A stretch of DNA of 34,504 nucleotides from CAJQHK01 sp038142525 (GTDB lineage Bacteria; Pseudomonadota; Alphaproteobacteria; Rickettsiales; UBA1997). Made by a program: the position numbers and the translations under genes. Below are positions 18,601 to 28,168 of the stretch, piece after piece (position 1 is the stretch's first letter; each line of letters begins with the position of its first letter). The stretch covers positions 1 through 34,504 of the forward strand of contig JAYQKE010000027.1 of NCBI GenBank assembly GCA_038142525.1, written 5' to 3'. A model generated the notes under the pieces. That model had not been told where the DNA came from. It worked only from the letters and a program-made list of their open reading frames with translations, and ran no database searches.

Positions 18601-21600
18601 GAACATCACAATTAATATTAGAAGCAATTAATGGTGCTATTAATCAATATAGCCCAAATTCAGTTGTAGTAAATGGTGATCACAGTATCACAGCTACTGA
18701 TTACACCAATACAGGAAGAATAGATATCTCTGGTAGCCTAACCATGAATATTGCCAATAACCTAATTAATGACATAGGAGCATTAATTTATGCTGGCAAT
18801 AATATGTATTTGAATGTGGTAAATGATCTTACCAATAAAACCAATGCCACAATCTATGCAGAAAATGACCTTTTTATTACAAATAGAGCATTAACTACAG
18901 CAGAACAAAATACTTTAAGCACCCTTAAATCAGAAATTGCAACTACCTCCGATAATGCTATCATAAAACAAAAGAGATTAGAAATAGCTAATATTTTTGA
19001 TAATCTTAGAATCAATAAATTAGAAAATATCTCAGGAAATATAGAGAGCTATGGTGGAGATGTTTATATAGGGGCAACCACACTAACAAATAAAAGAGAA
19101 TATTTACCCACTCAGGGTGCTGAAAATGAAGTACATGTTTGGATTCAAGGCGTTAAGCATGGTACACTTAATCATCATTATTACAGAGCAGAAAAAAAAC
19201 AAGCGGCATGACAGCAGTTACTGGATTAATCAATTCTACAAATAATTTAACCATAAATGCTAGTACAATCACCAATAATTCAGCTTCAATATATGCAGGC
19301 AATGACATAGTTCTAAAAGCAAATTCAGTTAATAATGTATCTAACATGTATCGAGATTATGTCAGATATAGGCGTAATGATCACAATACTACTTTTGGAG
19401 CAACCACATATTGGTATACAGGAACTACAAATGTTAATGGAATAAATTATGTTAATAGAGCTCATACAATTACAGCCAACATTAAAGCAGGAGGTAACTT
19501 TGTAGGAGTTGCTACTGGTGATGTTAACAATAGCACCACAGAACATACAGCGGCAAATTTTAGCTGTACGCATCATTGGACATCATATACATGCCACAAT
19601 AGAGTTGAAATTCCAACAGGAACTAGAACAATAGCTGGAGTAGCAGGTGCAGTTGCCGAGCAATCATCAGCTATTTTATCAGTAGAAGATGAAAATGGCC
19701 AAATAGTTAATGGGTTAGATATATCAGCAACTAATAGTAGCGGAAGCTTAACATATATATTAAACGAAACTTCTAATTTAACGGGATCAAGGGTTGCATC
19801 TGGGGTTAGTCAGAATTTAATAGATAAAATCAATGGCCCAGATAATCAGGGAATGTTCCAAAAATCCACCAACCCTAATGGCCCACTTTTTGAAACCAGA
19901 AGCCAATTTGTTGATCAATCTAAATTCTTTGGAAGTGATTACTTCTATCAAAAAATAGGATTAAATTTAACTGATGTTCAAACAGAATTTGAACAACAAA
20001 ATAAAAGATTAGTTGGTGATGAATTCTTCCAAACAAAAATCATAGAAGAGCAATTAAAAACTATTAGAAAAAATGCTTTATTGCTCTCTGATAGCGGAAC
20101 TAATGTTAATACTGAAATTCAATCCCTTCTTGATAATCTTGCTGACGAATATGCAAGACTTGGCCTTACAGTAAATGAAACTCTTACTCAATCTCAAATA
20201 GATTCCTTACAAAAAGATATCGTCTGGTTTGAAACTGAAACAATAAATGGCGAGCTTTATGTTGTTCCTAAAATATATCTAACAAAAGCAACAAGAGATA
20301 GCTTAAATAATAATGGTAGCTTTACCACTAAATCAACCCTAATGGCAATGGGTGATTTACAGCTAGATTCCAATTCTCTTGTTAATTCAGGATCGATTGT
20401 TGGTAATAATGTAGCAGTCACTACTACAAACGACATTACCAACAATAACTTCTCTGAAGTAATAGCAACTAATGGTCTAAACTTAACTTCTAATTCAGGA
20501 TCAATAGTTAATTTCTCAAAATTAAAAGCTGGTGGAGCAGTTTCTTTAACTTCAGCAAATAATATCACTAATACATCTACAGTTAAAACAAATGCGACAA
20601 ATCTATTAGATTCAGATAATCCTGCTTATATAAGCAATGGGGGTACAGCGTCAAATTCAGGCAACATTTCTTCTACTCTATTTGAAACTCTTTGCAATTG
20701 AAGCGACAAGCTTTACAGCAAACGCAGGAAATGATTTTAGTAATTATGGCGCAAATATAACTACCACCTCAGGAGATCTTAATATTACCGCAGGAGATGA
20801 TATTAGAATCGAAACTGTAGAGCTGAGAAATAGAAGTGAATATAGAAGTAAAAAATACACCAAAATCACTGATACAACAACCAACACCTCATCAAATATA
20901 ACTTCTGCAGGTGGAGCTACTCTAACAACAAATGGCTCTGGAACGGATAATGAAGCCGGCACTTCAGATTTAGGAGTTGGTAGTTCAATTCTTGTAAGTG
21001 GCGACAATGTATCCGCAGTAAATGATCTAAACTTAAGTGCCAATAATAATGCAATAATCACTAACGCAGTAAATAAAGATTATTCATTTGAACAAAGAAC
21101 CAAGAAAGGAAGTATTAAAACTTCAAGAACTAGCAGAACTGATTATGTTGAAACCGCAGTAAATTCAAATTTAACAGGTAAAAACATTAATATCACCACC
21201 AATAATAATATTTATGTTCAAGGAAGTGATTTAAACTCTAATTTTGACACCAATACTAACACAGGAGGAAATACTAACCTTAATGCATGACTAATGACAC
21301 AACTATCACCAATGCAATTCTTCAGGAATATCATCATACTACAAAAGAAGTAAGTAACAGAGGGGTATTCAAAGGAGTGACAGCAATTACTTCAGCAGTT
21401 ATTGATATAGTTACTCTTCCTATCAATTTGACAATCGCAGTTGCTTCACCAGTTCTTAAAAATATAGATGATCCATTGCAAAAAGCCCTAGATCCAATAG
21501 CGCCAGATTTTGTAACTGATAATTTAGATTATGATAAATTAAGAAATAGATATAAAGATCTTTGCTTACAACAACCAATATCACAACACCAAGGTTAAAA

Positions 21601-22837
21601 CTACTACCAATAATGACTTAGTTAATATCGTAGCTTCAAATGTCAGTGCAGGAAATAATCTCTCTATCACATCAACTAATAATACAACTCTTCAGGCGAG
21701 TAACTTAAATTCAGGAACAGCAGATACGGCTGGTACAAATTCAAATGTAACTGGAAGCACCACAATAAATACTAATAATCTTAATATTCTATGACAAATT
21801 ATAATCAGACTACAACAAAACAAAGAACCAAAAAAACCTTTGCCATTAGAAATAATACAACTGGCAATATGGTTACTGATTATACTAATTCAAATTTAAC
21901 TGCGAAAAATGATGGATTCACCTTTAATGTAACAAATCAGGCTGATATTAGAGCAAAAGATTTAACTGATCCAACCATATCACAACCAAGTTATGTAACC
22001 GCTCTTAAAGCACAGGTTGCAAGCGATAAAATAAGCGAAACTAATCTAGCAATCGCCAATAAACATTGGGAAGACACCACAAGACAATTAACTGATACTG
22101 CTCAAATATCAGTAGCCGTAGCAAAAACAGTTGCAATTGCCATTCTGACAGGTGGGATAGGGTCAGGAATATCCGGTGCTATGATGACTGCAGCGGCAAC
22201 TACTGCTGGAACAACAGCAACAATATCAGCATCACAAGCTGGAATGAATGCTGATGGAGACTTTTTTAAGCAAGCAAAAGATATATCAAAAATAACTTGG
22301 GATGATACTACCAGTAGGGAATCAGTAGATAATTTGGCCTTCGCTGCCGCTGTAGCTGGAGCTGCTACTTGGGCTGTTCAGGCAAGCGGTGGAACTACTA
22401 GCTTAGAGAAAGGGGCAGATCACGCAGTGTACAAACCAGATCCAGAACTTATGGCAAAGAACCCTGAATATAGAGCGTTTGTTGAAGCCAAGTATCCAAA
22501 TTATAATGGGGTAATCGATCCTTCTGCCAATAATATTGGAATGGCTAATACTACAACCGATATGAGTAAAATTGGCACACCTGTTCCTGACTTTTCTACT
22601 AACCCTACCACGAGTAGTTTTTGGGATGGCTTTGCAAAAGAGGGAGGGTTTATTTCTGATGGTGCAAATAAGGCGGGAGGGATGAACTCAATGTCCACAA
22701 TGCATGATCCTTGGAGTCAGAATACAATTTTAGGTAAATCGCCTATTTTACAGCTTACTATTCCACCAGCAATTGCTGTACAATATTGCGCAACATTTCC
22801 TCTGCATGTAGCGCTGTCATCAATAAAGATAATTTAA
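15664..22837 (+). pseudogene. TpsA: large haemagglutinin/CdiA-like two-partner secretion exoprotein, eight frameshifts
   Basis: Bridging one-base shifts near 17553, 17612, 18003, 19208, 20685, 21287, 21568 and 21791 gives about 2,390 residues. The start appears to be TTG 15664, with an extended N-terminus and a signal segment (F-V-L-I-I-S-L-S-F-F) ending in N-S-Y-A. The TPS domain follows with N-P-N-L-A and A-N-P-N-G-I, the hallmark motifs for TpsB recognition. A long Asn/Ile-rich filamentous repeat region follows, then a DUF637-like Ala/Gly-rich part (A-I-L-T-G-G-I-G-S-G-I-S) and a short C-terminus with G-G-M-N-S-M-S-T-M-H-D-P-W. No VENN motif is seen. Likely a surface adhesin or contact-dependent toxin; the toxin role is unproven. 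Its operon partners are intact. Confidence 0.85.
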
Positions 22838-22840
22838 TTA

Positions 22841-23418
22841 ATGAACAATAATTTAAATATGAACATGATCAAGAAAATATCTATATTTTTACTGTGCTTA
22901 TCTATCTCTAGCTGTTCTGGTTTTACCAGTGGTGCTGGATTAAAGTTTAAAACTGGAAATAGAGTAGCAGAGCTTAAAGATGGTACATTTATTATGTTTC
23001 AGAAACCACTCGGAAAATGTGGAGCAAGTGTAAATTTTTTGGAATACTAGTGCCAATAATTCCCGTTTGGTTTAGTGCAAATAGTTGTGAGGAAAGCTTT
23101 GATATAGAATTTTCTGGTTCAGTTAGTAATCCAAAGTTAGGACAAGAAGCGGATATTAAACTCAGATATGGTGGAGTAATTTATTATCCCGTTGCTGTAG
23201 AAAAATTGACGATGCTTTATGGGAAAAAAGGAGAACATAAATCAGAATATGGCAGAAAATTCAAATTTAAAATCAACAGCTTCCAAAAGTTTAAAATGGC
23301 AGATGATAAGGCAATAATAATAAGTGGGAAAACAAAAGATGGAAAAAAATTTACCGAAGAAATTCCTGTAAAATGGGGCGTTATGAATTACAACAATTGG
23401 GCTGTGCCTGGGGTATAA
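22841..23418 (+). pseudogene. Small lipoprotein directly behind tpsA, one frameshift
   Basis: Starts three bases after the tpsA stop. A signal peptide ends in a lipobox (L-S-I-S-S-C), preceded by K-K-I-S-I-F-L-L; ATGs at 22841, 22859 and 22865 are all possible. The first frame stops at 23050; the run of six T at 23034-23039 marks a one-base shift, after which G-I-L-V-P-I-I-P-V-W-F continues to TAA 23418. The bridged product is about 185-190 residues, with a hydrophobic segment and then a beta-rich domain (I-S-G-K-T-K-D-G-K-K-F). No family is recognised. Position between exoprotein and transporter fits an immunity or assembly lipoprotein; this is inference. Confidence 0.6.
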
Positions 23419-23481
23419 TTGAGAAAATAAACAATATTTTGAATCAAAAAATAAATAATAAAAATTTAAAGTTAAAAAATC

Positions 23482-24345
23482 ATGAAAAACAAAAAAATAA
23501 TAATCACAATTTCTTCACTAGTAATTTTAGGAATAGCTTCATTTGCCACTTATAATTTTTATATAAAATCTTCTAATAAGGGATCAGCAGAGGAAAATAT
23601 TGTAGCCAACTACAAAGGCGGATATGTCACTGCCAATCAGGCACAAATTGAGCTAAATAAATTAGCAGTGCAAAATCCAGATTTAAAAGGAATTACCTTT
23701 GAAAGCCTAAATAATGATCAAAAGGAAATCATTATCAAAGAAATAGTTTTAAAAGAAATTGCCTATAAAGAGGCTAAAAAAGAAAGGCTAAATAAAGAAA
23801 AGGACTATAAGCAAGCTCTTAAATTATTTGAAACTGAACTTCTAAAACAAAAGCTATTCGTTAAAATTACTGAAGATGCTAAAAAGGAAGAAAATCTAAA
23901 AAAGAATTACGATGAATTGGTTAAAAATCTAAAAGATAAGCAAGATATCAGAATTAGCTATATTGCTCTAAAAACAGAAAAGGAAGCTAACTCTCTTCAT
24001 AAAATATTAACTAAATATCCAAATTCATTTGTAAAACAAGCTAAGCTAAAATCAATTGATAAAGAAACTGCCAAAAATGGTGGCGATCTTGATTTTATTA
24101 TTGAAGATGCTTTACCAAAAGAAATCGCCCTCCATGCCAAGCAATTAGAAAAAGGTGAAATATCTAAGGCTTTTAAATTAGCTGATAAATGGGTAATTAT
24201 TAAATTAGAAGATTTAAGACCTGCTAAAATTGCTAAATTTGAAGATGCGAAGCAAGCCCTAGCTACAAGCTTATCACAAAAAGCTTTGCAAGATTTCATC
24301 TCTGAATCAATACAAGATGCTAATATCAGCATTGTTGTAAAATAA
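23482..24345 (+). CDS. PpiC/SurA-like periplasmic peptidyl-prolyl isomerase of the TPS operon
   Basis: A 287-residue protein with an N-terminal signal anchor (I-I-I-T-I-S-S-L-V-I-L-G-I-A-S), a helical chaperone-like region (about 40-145, Lys/Glu-rich) and a parvulin-type domain from about 150 to 250: I-R-I-S-Y-I-A-L, then K-N-G-G-D-L-D-F-I and W-V-I-I-K-L-E-D. The G-G-D-L and V-I-I-K-L blocks are characteristic of PpiC/SurA folds. It lies between the exoprotein/lipoprotein genes and tpsB, which it precedes by eight bases. A dedicated periplasmic chaperone for a very large secreted substrate is the obvious reading. Intact. Confidence 0.85.
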   Translation: MKNKKIIITISSLVILGIASFATYNFYIKSSNKGSAEENIVANYKGGYVTANQAQIELNKLAVQNPDLKGITFESLNNDQKEIIIKEIVLKEIAYKEAKKERLNKEKDYKQALKLFETELLKQKLFVKITEDAKKEENLKKNYDELVKNLKDKQDIRISYIALKTEKEANSLHKILTKYPNSFVKQAKLKSIDKETAKNGGDLDFIIEDALPKEIALHAKQLEKGEISKAFKLADKWVIIKLEDLRPAKIAKFEDAKQALATSLSQKALQDFISESIQDANISIVVK

Positions 24346-24353
24346 GAGATGCC

Positions 24354-26156
24354 ATGAAAAAGCCATATTTAAGAATAATATTATTTATTTTGGCTTATTC
24401 AGGCTTTCTAACTCCTTCTTTTGCTCAAATTAGTAATGTTGAAAGACAAGATCAAATCATCAGAAATCAACAACAAATAGAGGAAGAAGAAAAAAGAAGA
24501 AGGGAATTTGAGAAAATCAGAAAAGAAAGAGAGCAGTTAGAAAAACAAAAAAAGCAAAAAGATGAAAAATTAGAAGAAAGTCAAAAATCATCTTATTGCT
24601 TTCCAATTAAAACAATAGGACTAATTGGCGCAAATTCACTTTCAAAAAGACAGAAGAAGAAAATTACATCACCTTTTTTAGGCAAATGTTTTGATGGTTC
24701 TGTTCTTGGTAATTTAGTTCAAAAAACTAATGCCATGTATAGTTCGCTTGGTTTTGCAACAACTCAAGTTACAGTGCCAAAACAAAATGTTGTAAGTGGC
24801 AATTTAAAATTAGAAATCACTGAAGGAAAAATCGAAGATATCATTTTAAATGATAATAAATTCACCGATAAAATGCATGAATTCACTGCCTTTGGATTCA
24901 AAAAAGGCAAAGTTCTTGATATGGATGATATCAATCAAGGAATTTATCAAATTAACCGCTTATCTTCAAATAATGCTAAAATGAGAATTGAGCCAGGCAA
25001 GGAAGCTGGCACAAGTAAAGTGGTAATCAATAACGAAAAGAAATTCCCTGTATCAGCTAAATTAGGTTATGATAATTTAGGTAATGAATTTACAGGAATC
25101 AGAAGAACCAATTTTTCATCTACAATTGATAATTTATTTTTCCTAAATGATCAGATAAATTTGAGTTATAATCAAAATCTTGACGATCCAAGTAATGAAA
25201 AAGATTTAAGATCGATTTCTGGGGGAATATCAGTTCCATTTACTTACAACACATTATCCTATAATTACTCCAGAACAAAATTTAGAGGGCAAAATGCTGG
25301 AATTAATGGCCCGCTAAAATTAACAGGCTACTCCAATTCGAATAATGTAGCTATTGATAGAACGCTTTTAAATAACACAGAATATAGAATATCAACAAAT
25401 CTATCATTAACCGCTAAAGAAACGGCAAGCTATCTCAACGATTCAAAAATTGAAACCAGTGAGAGGAAATTAACAATTGGAAGTTTATCTTTTGCAATTT
25501 CTAAATATTTTAAAAATGGGGCAACTCTTTACCTAAAGCCACAATATAATAGAGGATTAAAATTGCTGAATGCCAAGCAAGATGAACAAGGATTAAGTGC
25601 CGATATTCCGAGAGCTCAGTTTCAACTTTATAAATTATATGCCAGTCTTTCAAAAAGATTCCAAATTCCTAAAATAAATGCACCAGTAACTCTATCAACT
25701 GAAATGGATAGTCAGATATCAAAAAACACTCTTTTTGGTTCTGAGCAATTTTCTGTAGGTGGCTATTATTCCGTTCGAGGATTTAGAGAGAATTTCATCA
25801 CCGGCGATCACGGCTATTATTTTAGAAATAAAGCCAGTTTTAATTTAGGGCAAATTCTAGCTCCTGTTTTAACAAAAAAAGAAGGCGATAAAAAAGATGA
25901 TAGTTTTATATCAAAAAATTCTTATCATCTTTACAAAATAAGCATGGAGCCATTTTATGATTATGGTTATGCAAAAACAAAATATAATGGTGACAGTGGC
26001 AGGTTATCTGGAGCTGGACTTAAAACAATTTTTTCTAGCAAATATTTTGATGCCTCGCTTACATATTCTTGGGCTTTACAAAGGTCTAATTTGATTACCG
26101 CTGAAGACAAAGAAAATAAAATGCTTTATTTTGAGCTAAGTGCAAAATGCTGTTAA
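24354..26156 (+). CDS. TpsB: outer-membrane two-partner secretion transporter (ShlB/FhaC/HecB family)
   Basis: A 600-residue Omp85-superfamily transporter. It has a signal peptide (I-I-L-F-I-L-A-Y-S-G-F-L to S-F-A), a Glu/Lys-rich helix (about 30-75) comparable to the FhaC plug helix, a POTRA_2-type domain (about 85-165, with L-K-L-E-I-T-E-G-K-I), a second POTRA, and a 16-strand barrel. The loop L6 motif appears as Y-Y-S-V-R-G-F-R-E (around residue 470), followed by G-D-H-G-Y-Y-F-R-N, and F-Y-D-Y-G-Y lies near the C-terminus. It threads TpsA across the outer membrane. It is the last gene of the operon and is intact. Confidence 0.93.
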   Translation: MKKPYLRIILFILAYSGFLTPSFAQISNVERQDQIIRNQQQIEEEEKRRREFEKIRKEREQLEKQKKQKDEKLEESQKSSYCFPIKTIGLIGANSLSKRQKKKITSPFLGKCFDGSVLGNLVQKTNAMYSSLGFATTQVTVPKQNVVSGNLKLEITEGKIEDIILNDNKFTDKMHEFTAFGFKKGKVLDMDDINQGIYQINRLSSNNAKMRIEPGKEAGTSKVVINNEKKFPVSAKLGYDNLGNEFTGIRRTNFSSTIDNLFFLNDQINLSYNQNLDDPSNEKDLRSISGGISVPFTYNTLSYNYSRTKFRGQNAGINGPLKLTGYSNSNNVAIDRTLLNNTEYRISTNLSLTAKETASYLNDSKIETSERKLTIGSLSFAISKYFKNGATLYLKPQYNRGLKLLNAKQDEQGLSADIPRAQFQLYKLYASLSKRFQIPKINAPVTLSTEMDSQISKNTLFGSEQFSVGGYYSVRGFRENFITGDHGYYFRNKASFNLGQILAPVLTKKEGDKKDDSFISKNSYHLYKISMEPFYDYGYAKTKYNGDSGRLSGAGLKTIFSSKYFDASLTYSWALQRSNLITAEDKENKMLYFELSAKCC

Positions 26157-26164
26157 AGATAAAA

Positions 26165-26401
26165 TTATTTATCACTCAAAAATTTGCCAATTTTATCAAT
26201 GGTAAAATTATTCTTATCCAAGGAATTTATTAGCTCAGAATTGATTAACTTTACTGTCACAAAAAATGAGTACCTTAACTTCTCAATTTTGGCTTTTTCT
26301 TTTTCAAACTCAGACTCAAATTTATAGAGAGATTCATTAACTTCTTTCATCTGAGATTTGAATGATTCAAGGTGGTTTTGAAGAGTGGTTTTATCGTTCA
26401 T
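26165..26401 (-). CDS. Small coiled-coil hypothetical protein
   Basis: A 78-residue protein on the opposite strand, converging on tpsB with only eight bases between the stops. Heptad-like spacing in K-F-E-S-E-F-E-K-E-K-A-K-I-E-K-L suggests a coiled coil. There is no signal peptide. A possible ribosome-binding site (AGTAGGT) precedes the ATG at 26401. No family recognised. It could be a small regulator or a structural fragment; the coding call rests on the open frame, the start context and the amphipathic pattern. Confidence 0.5.
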   Translation of the reverse strand: MNDKTTLQNHLESFKSQMKEVNESLYKFESEFEKEKAKIEKLRYSFFVTVKLINSELINSLDKNNFTIDKIGKFLSDK

Positions 26402-26504
26402 TTTTTACCTACTAAATGGTTAATAATGGCTTGCTAGCCTTACCTTCATGAACGCTCTGAAAGGAGTTGAAGTCAACTTGTTTCAAAGAATTTTTTGAAT
26501 ATTT

Positions 26505-27177
26505 TTAGTTTGGAAATTTCATTTCAAATTCTGTTCCTTTTTCTACCTCAGATTTACAAATAATTTCTCCATCAAAAGCCGTCATTATTCGCTTACAAAA
26601 TGGTAAGCCAAGTCCAGTTCCATCTTTTTTGCCAGATGTGAAAAAACTTTCAAAAATTAGTTCCAATTTATCCTTATCAATTCCAGGACCATAATCTTTA
26701 AAATATAGGTAATTGCCGTCAGACTTCACTTCTGTTCTGATTTCAATTTTAGCTTTATAATGAAGAGCATTTTTAAGAAGATTATATATGACAAAAATCA
26801 TCATATTTTCATCTCCTCTAAAAACAAAATCTTCACTTAAATCATAACTAACCAGATTCCGATCTTGTTGGTTTTGATATGAGAATTGCTTCAATGCTTT
26901 TTTAACCACATCAGAAATTGAAAGATCGGTAAAATTACTTTTATCAACCTCGCCATCTCTAATATTAGCCATAATCATATCAATCATTGCCAACCCTTGA
27001 CTTGATGAATCATAAATCAAATCAATATACTCAATTAACTGATTCAAATTATCTTTCATTAGCTCACAGCATCCTTTGATACCTGCGAGCGGGTTTCTTG
27101 TCTCATGAGCAATTGAGCCGCCAAACTTTTAACCTGTTCAATTTTTTATCATGATTTTTATCTATTTTGTTAAACAT
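26505..27177 (-). pseudogene. Histidine kinase core without a sensor domain, N-terminus frameshifted
   Basis: The intact frame (26505-27059) holds the ATPase domain: V-I-Y-N-L-L-K-N-A-L (N box), D-Y-G-P-G-I-D (G1), F-F-T-S-G-K-K-D-G-T-G-L-G-L-P (F/G2). The same frame extends upstream past ATG 27059 to include the H-box A-H-E-T-R-N-P-L-A-G-I-K, the phospho-accepting histidine. It is blocked beyond that, but a one-base shift near 27122 joins it to E-Q-V-K-S-L-A, and another near 27147 reaches an ATG at 27177. The result is a DHp-CA kinase of about 220 residues without a receptor. The A-H-E-T-R-N-P-L and F-F-T-S-G-K-K pattern recalls CqsS/LqsS-like quorum-sensing kinases (tentative). Probably a remnant. 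Confidence 0.72.
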
Positions 27178-27206
27178 GATAAGAAAAATTAAGATTGTGA
27201 AATAAA

Positions 27207-27256
27207 ATGATTATTGATAAAATAATCATATCCAAAAACATTAGTATTAATACTAA
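27207..27256. promoter_or_regulatory. Two palindromes between the kinase remnant and the XRE gene
   Basis: ATGATTATT (27207-27215) and AATAATCAT (27221-27229) form a 9-base inverted repeat around GATAA. TTAGTATTAATACTAA (27241-27256) is a perfect 16-base palindrome. They lie 50-100 bases upstream of the XRE regulator gene and are plausible operators. The region is very A+T-rich, which raises the chance rate for short repeats, but a perfect 16-mer is still unusual. Confidence 0.45.
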
Positions 27257-27304
27257 ACAACTTAATAGTAATATTAAAAGACTGACTTATCAAGTTAATA
27301 ACGC

Positions 27305-27544
27305 ATGAATATCATAATTAATTACAAACAGTGCAAAGTCGCCAGAGCACTTCTGGACTGGAGTCAGGAAGATTTGAGTCAAAGGGCAGAAGTTGCCAAG
27401 GCAACTATTGGTGATTTTGAAAGAGGTGCTAGAAATTTGAGGATTGAGACAATGCAAAAAGTTGTCACTGTGCTTGAAAATGAGGGTATAAGATTTGAGG
27501 GTGAAGTAGGTAGAATTTTGGTGGAATTGAATCCTAAAAATTAG
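27305..27544 (+). CDS. XRE-family helix-turn-helix regulator
   Basis: A 79-residue one-domain protein of the Cro/C1 type. The HTH is visible as A-R-A-L-L-D-W-S-Q-E-D-L-S, A-K-A-T-I-G-D-F-E-R-G and L-E-N-E-G-I-R-F. That last element (ENEGIRF) and the W-S-Q-E-D-L segment resemble small solitary regulators near alphaproteobacterial mobile elements. It is divergent from the kinase remnant and downstream of two palindromes. It could repress its own promoter or that of a neighbouring element. Intact; role inferred. Confidence 0.88.
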   Translation: MNIIINYKQCKVARALLDWSQEDLSQRAEVAKATIGDFERGARNLRIETMQKVVTVLENEGIRFEGEVGRILVELNPKN

Positions 27545-27590
27545 CAGTGGGTTTGAATGAATTGTGACAAGTTAGGAAGAAGTCGGTAAA

Positions 27591-28148
27591 TTAGATTCTT
27601 TCTATTATTTTTTTTGCTTTTTTATCATTCATATATTTTTCATTAAATTCCCTTCTATAATTATTTCCTATCACATTGCCACCAGACAACACTCCATCGT
27701 AAACGATCTTTCCTTGAAATGGTATCAATGCAGTACCAACCAAAACAGGTAGACATTCCTTGGGAGCAATTTCTTCAATTGGTTGCATTAACCCTATTAT
27801 AGCGTAGATTTGATTAGATTCATTGTGCAGGAATATTGAATGCTTCTTTAGATGTTTTAGAATTATAAAATTACCAGTGATTGCCTTTTTCCAGTTTTTC
27901 GTAATTTCTAACTCCTCTTGGTTCAAATTTGCTGGATTTTCTTTGGTAAATTGATCAATTAAGTTTTTATTATCAAATAAATGGTTTCTTAACCTGCAGG
28001 CATCATTCATAAAATTAGTATACTCTCCCCAGTCATCAAGCTTTTTAAATTTCTTGCTGATTTTGCTTATTTTATTTGTAAATAGCAGGATATTTTTATG
28101 AATTTTAAAAAATAAATCATAATCAGATTGGTTAAGATAATTTGTCAT
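27591..28148 (-). CDS. Conserved protein of unknown function behind the AbiE pair
   Basis: A 185-residue soluble protein. The blocks E-E-L-E-I-T-K-N-W-K-K-A-I-T-G-N-F-I-I-L-K-H-L and L-P-V-L-V-G-T-A-L-I-P-F-Q-G-K-I-V-Y-D-G seem to belong to a widespread uncharacterised family I have seen in varied bacteria, but I cannot name a domain. It lies 20 bases downstream of the AbiEii toxin gene on the same strand, so it is probably in the same transcript. It might be an accessory of that system or simply share its operon. Confidence 0.7.
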   Translation of the reverse strand: MTNYLNQSDYDLFFKIHKNILLFTNKISKISKKFKKLDDWGEYTNFMNDACRLRNHLFDNKNLIDQFTKENPANLNQEELEITKNWKKAITGNFIILKHLKKHSIFLHNESNQIYAIIGLMQPIEEIAPKECLPVLVGTALIPFQGKIVYDGVLSGGNVIGNNYRREFNEKYMNDKKAKKIIERI

Positions 28149-28168
28149 AAAAAATTTATTTGATTTGG

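Noticed and set aside
16900..18900. CRISPR-like or tandem DNA repeats in the tpsA body
   Set aside because: AATAAT/AATATTA words recur because of degenerate Asn/Ile-rich protein repeats; there are no constant repeats with unique spacers.
16860..21061. Minus-strand open frames opposite tpsA
   Set aside because: They are low-complexity Leu/Ile/Val-rich mirrors of the Asn/Ile-rich repeats, without start signals or family features.
19203..21294. ATGA overlaps in GCATGAC at 19208 and 21287 as translational coupling
   Set aside because: The two sides are continuous filamentous repeat sequence of a single exoprotein; the ATGA arises by chance from a one-base loss.
15664..22837. Series of programmed frameshifts or separate small genes in tpsA
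   Set aside because: The eight junctions go in both directions, lack canonical slippery heptamers at most sites, and the pieces (apart from the first) have no signal peptides or sensible starts. One damaged or mis-sequenced gene is simpler.
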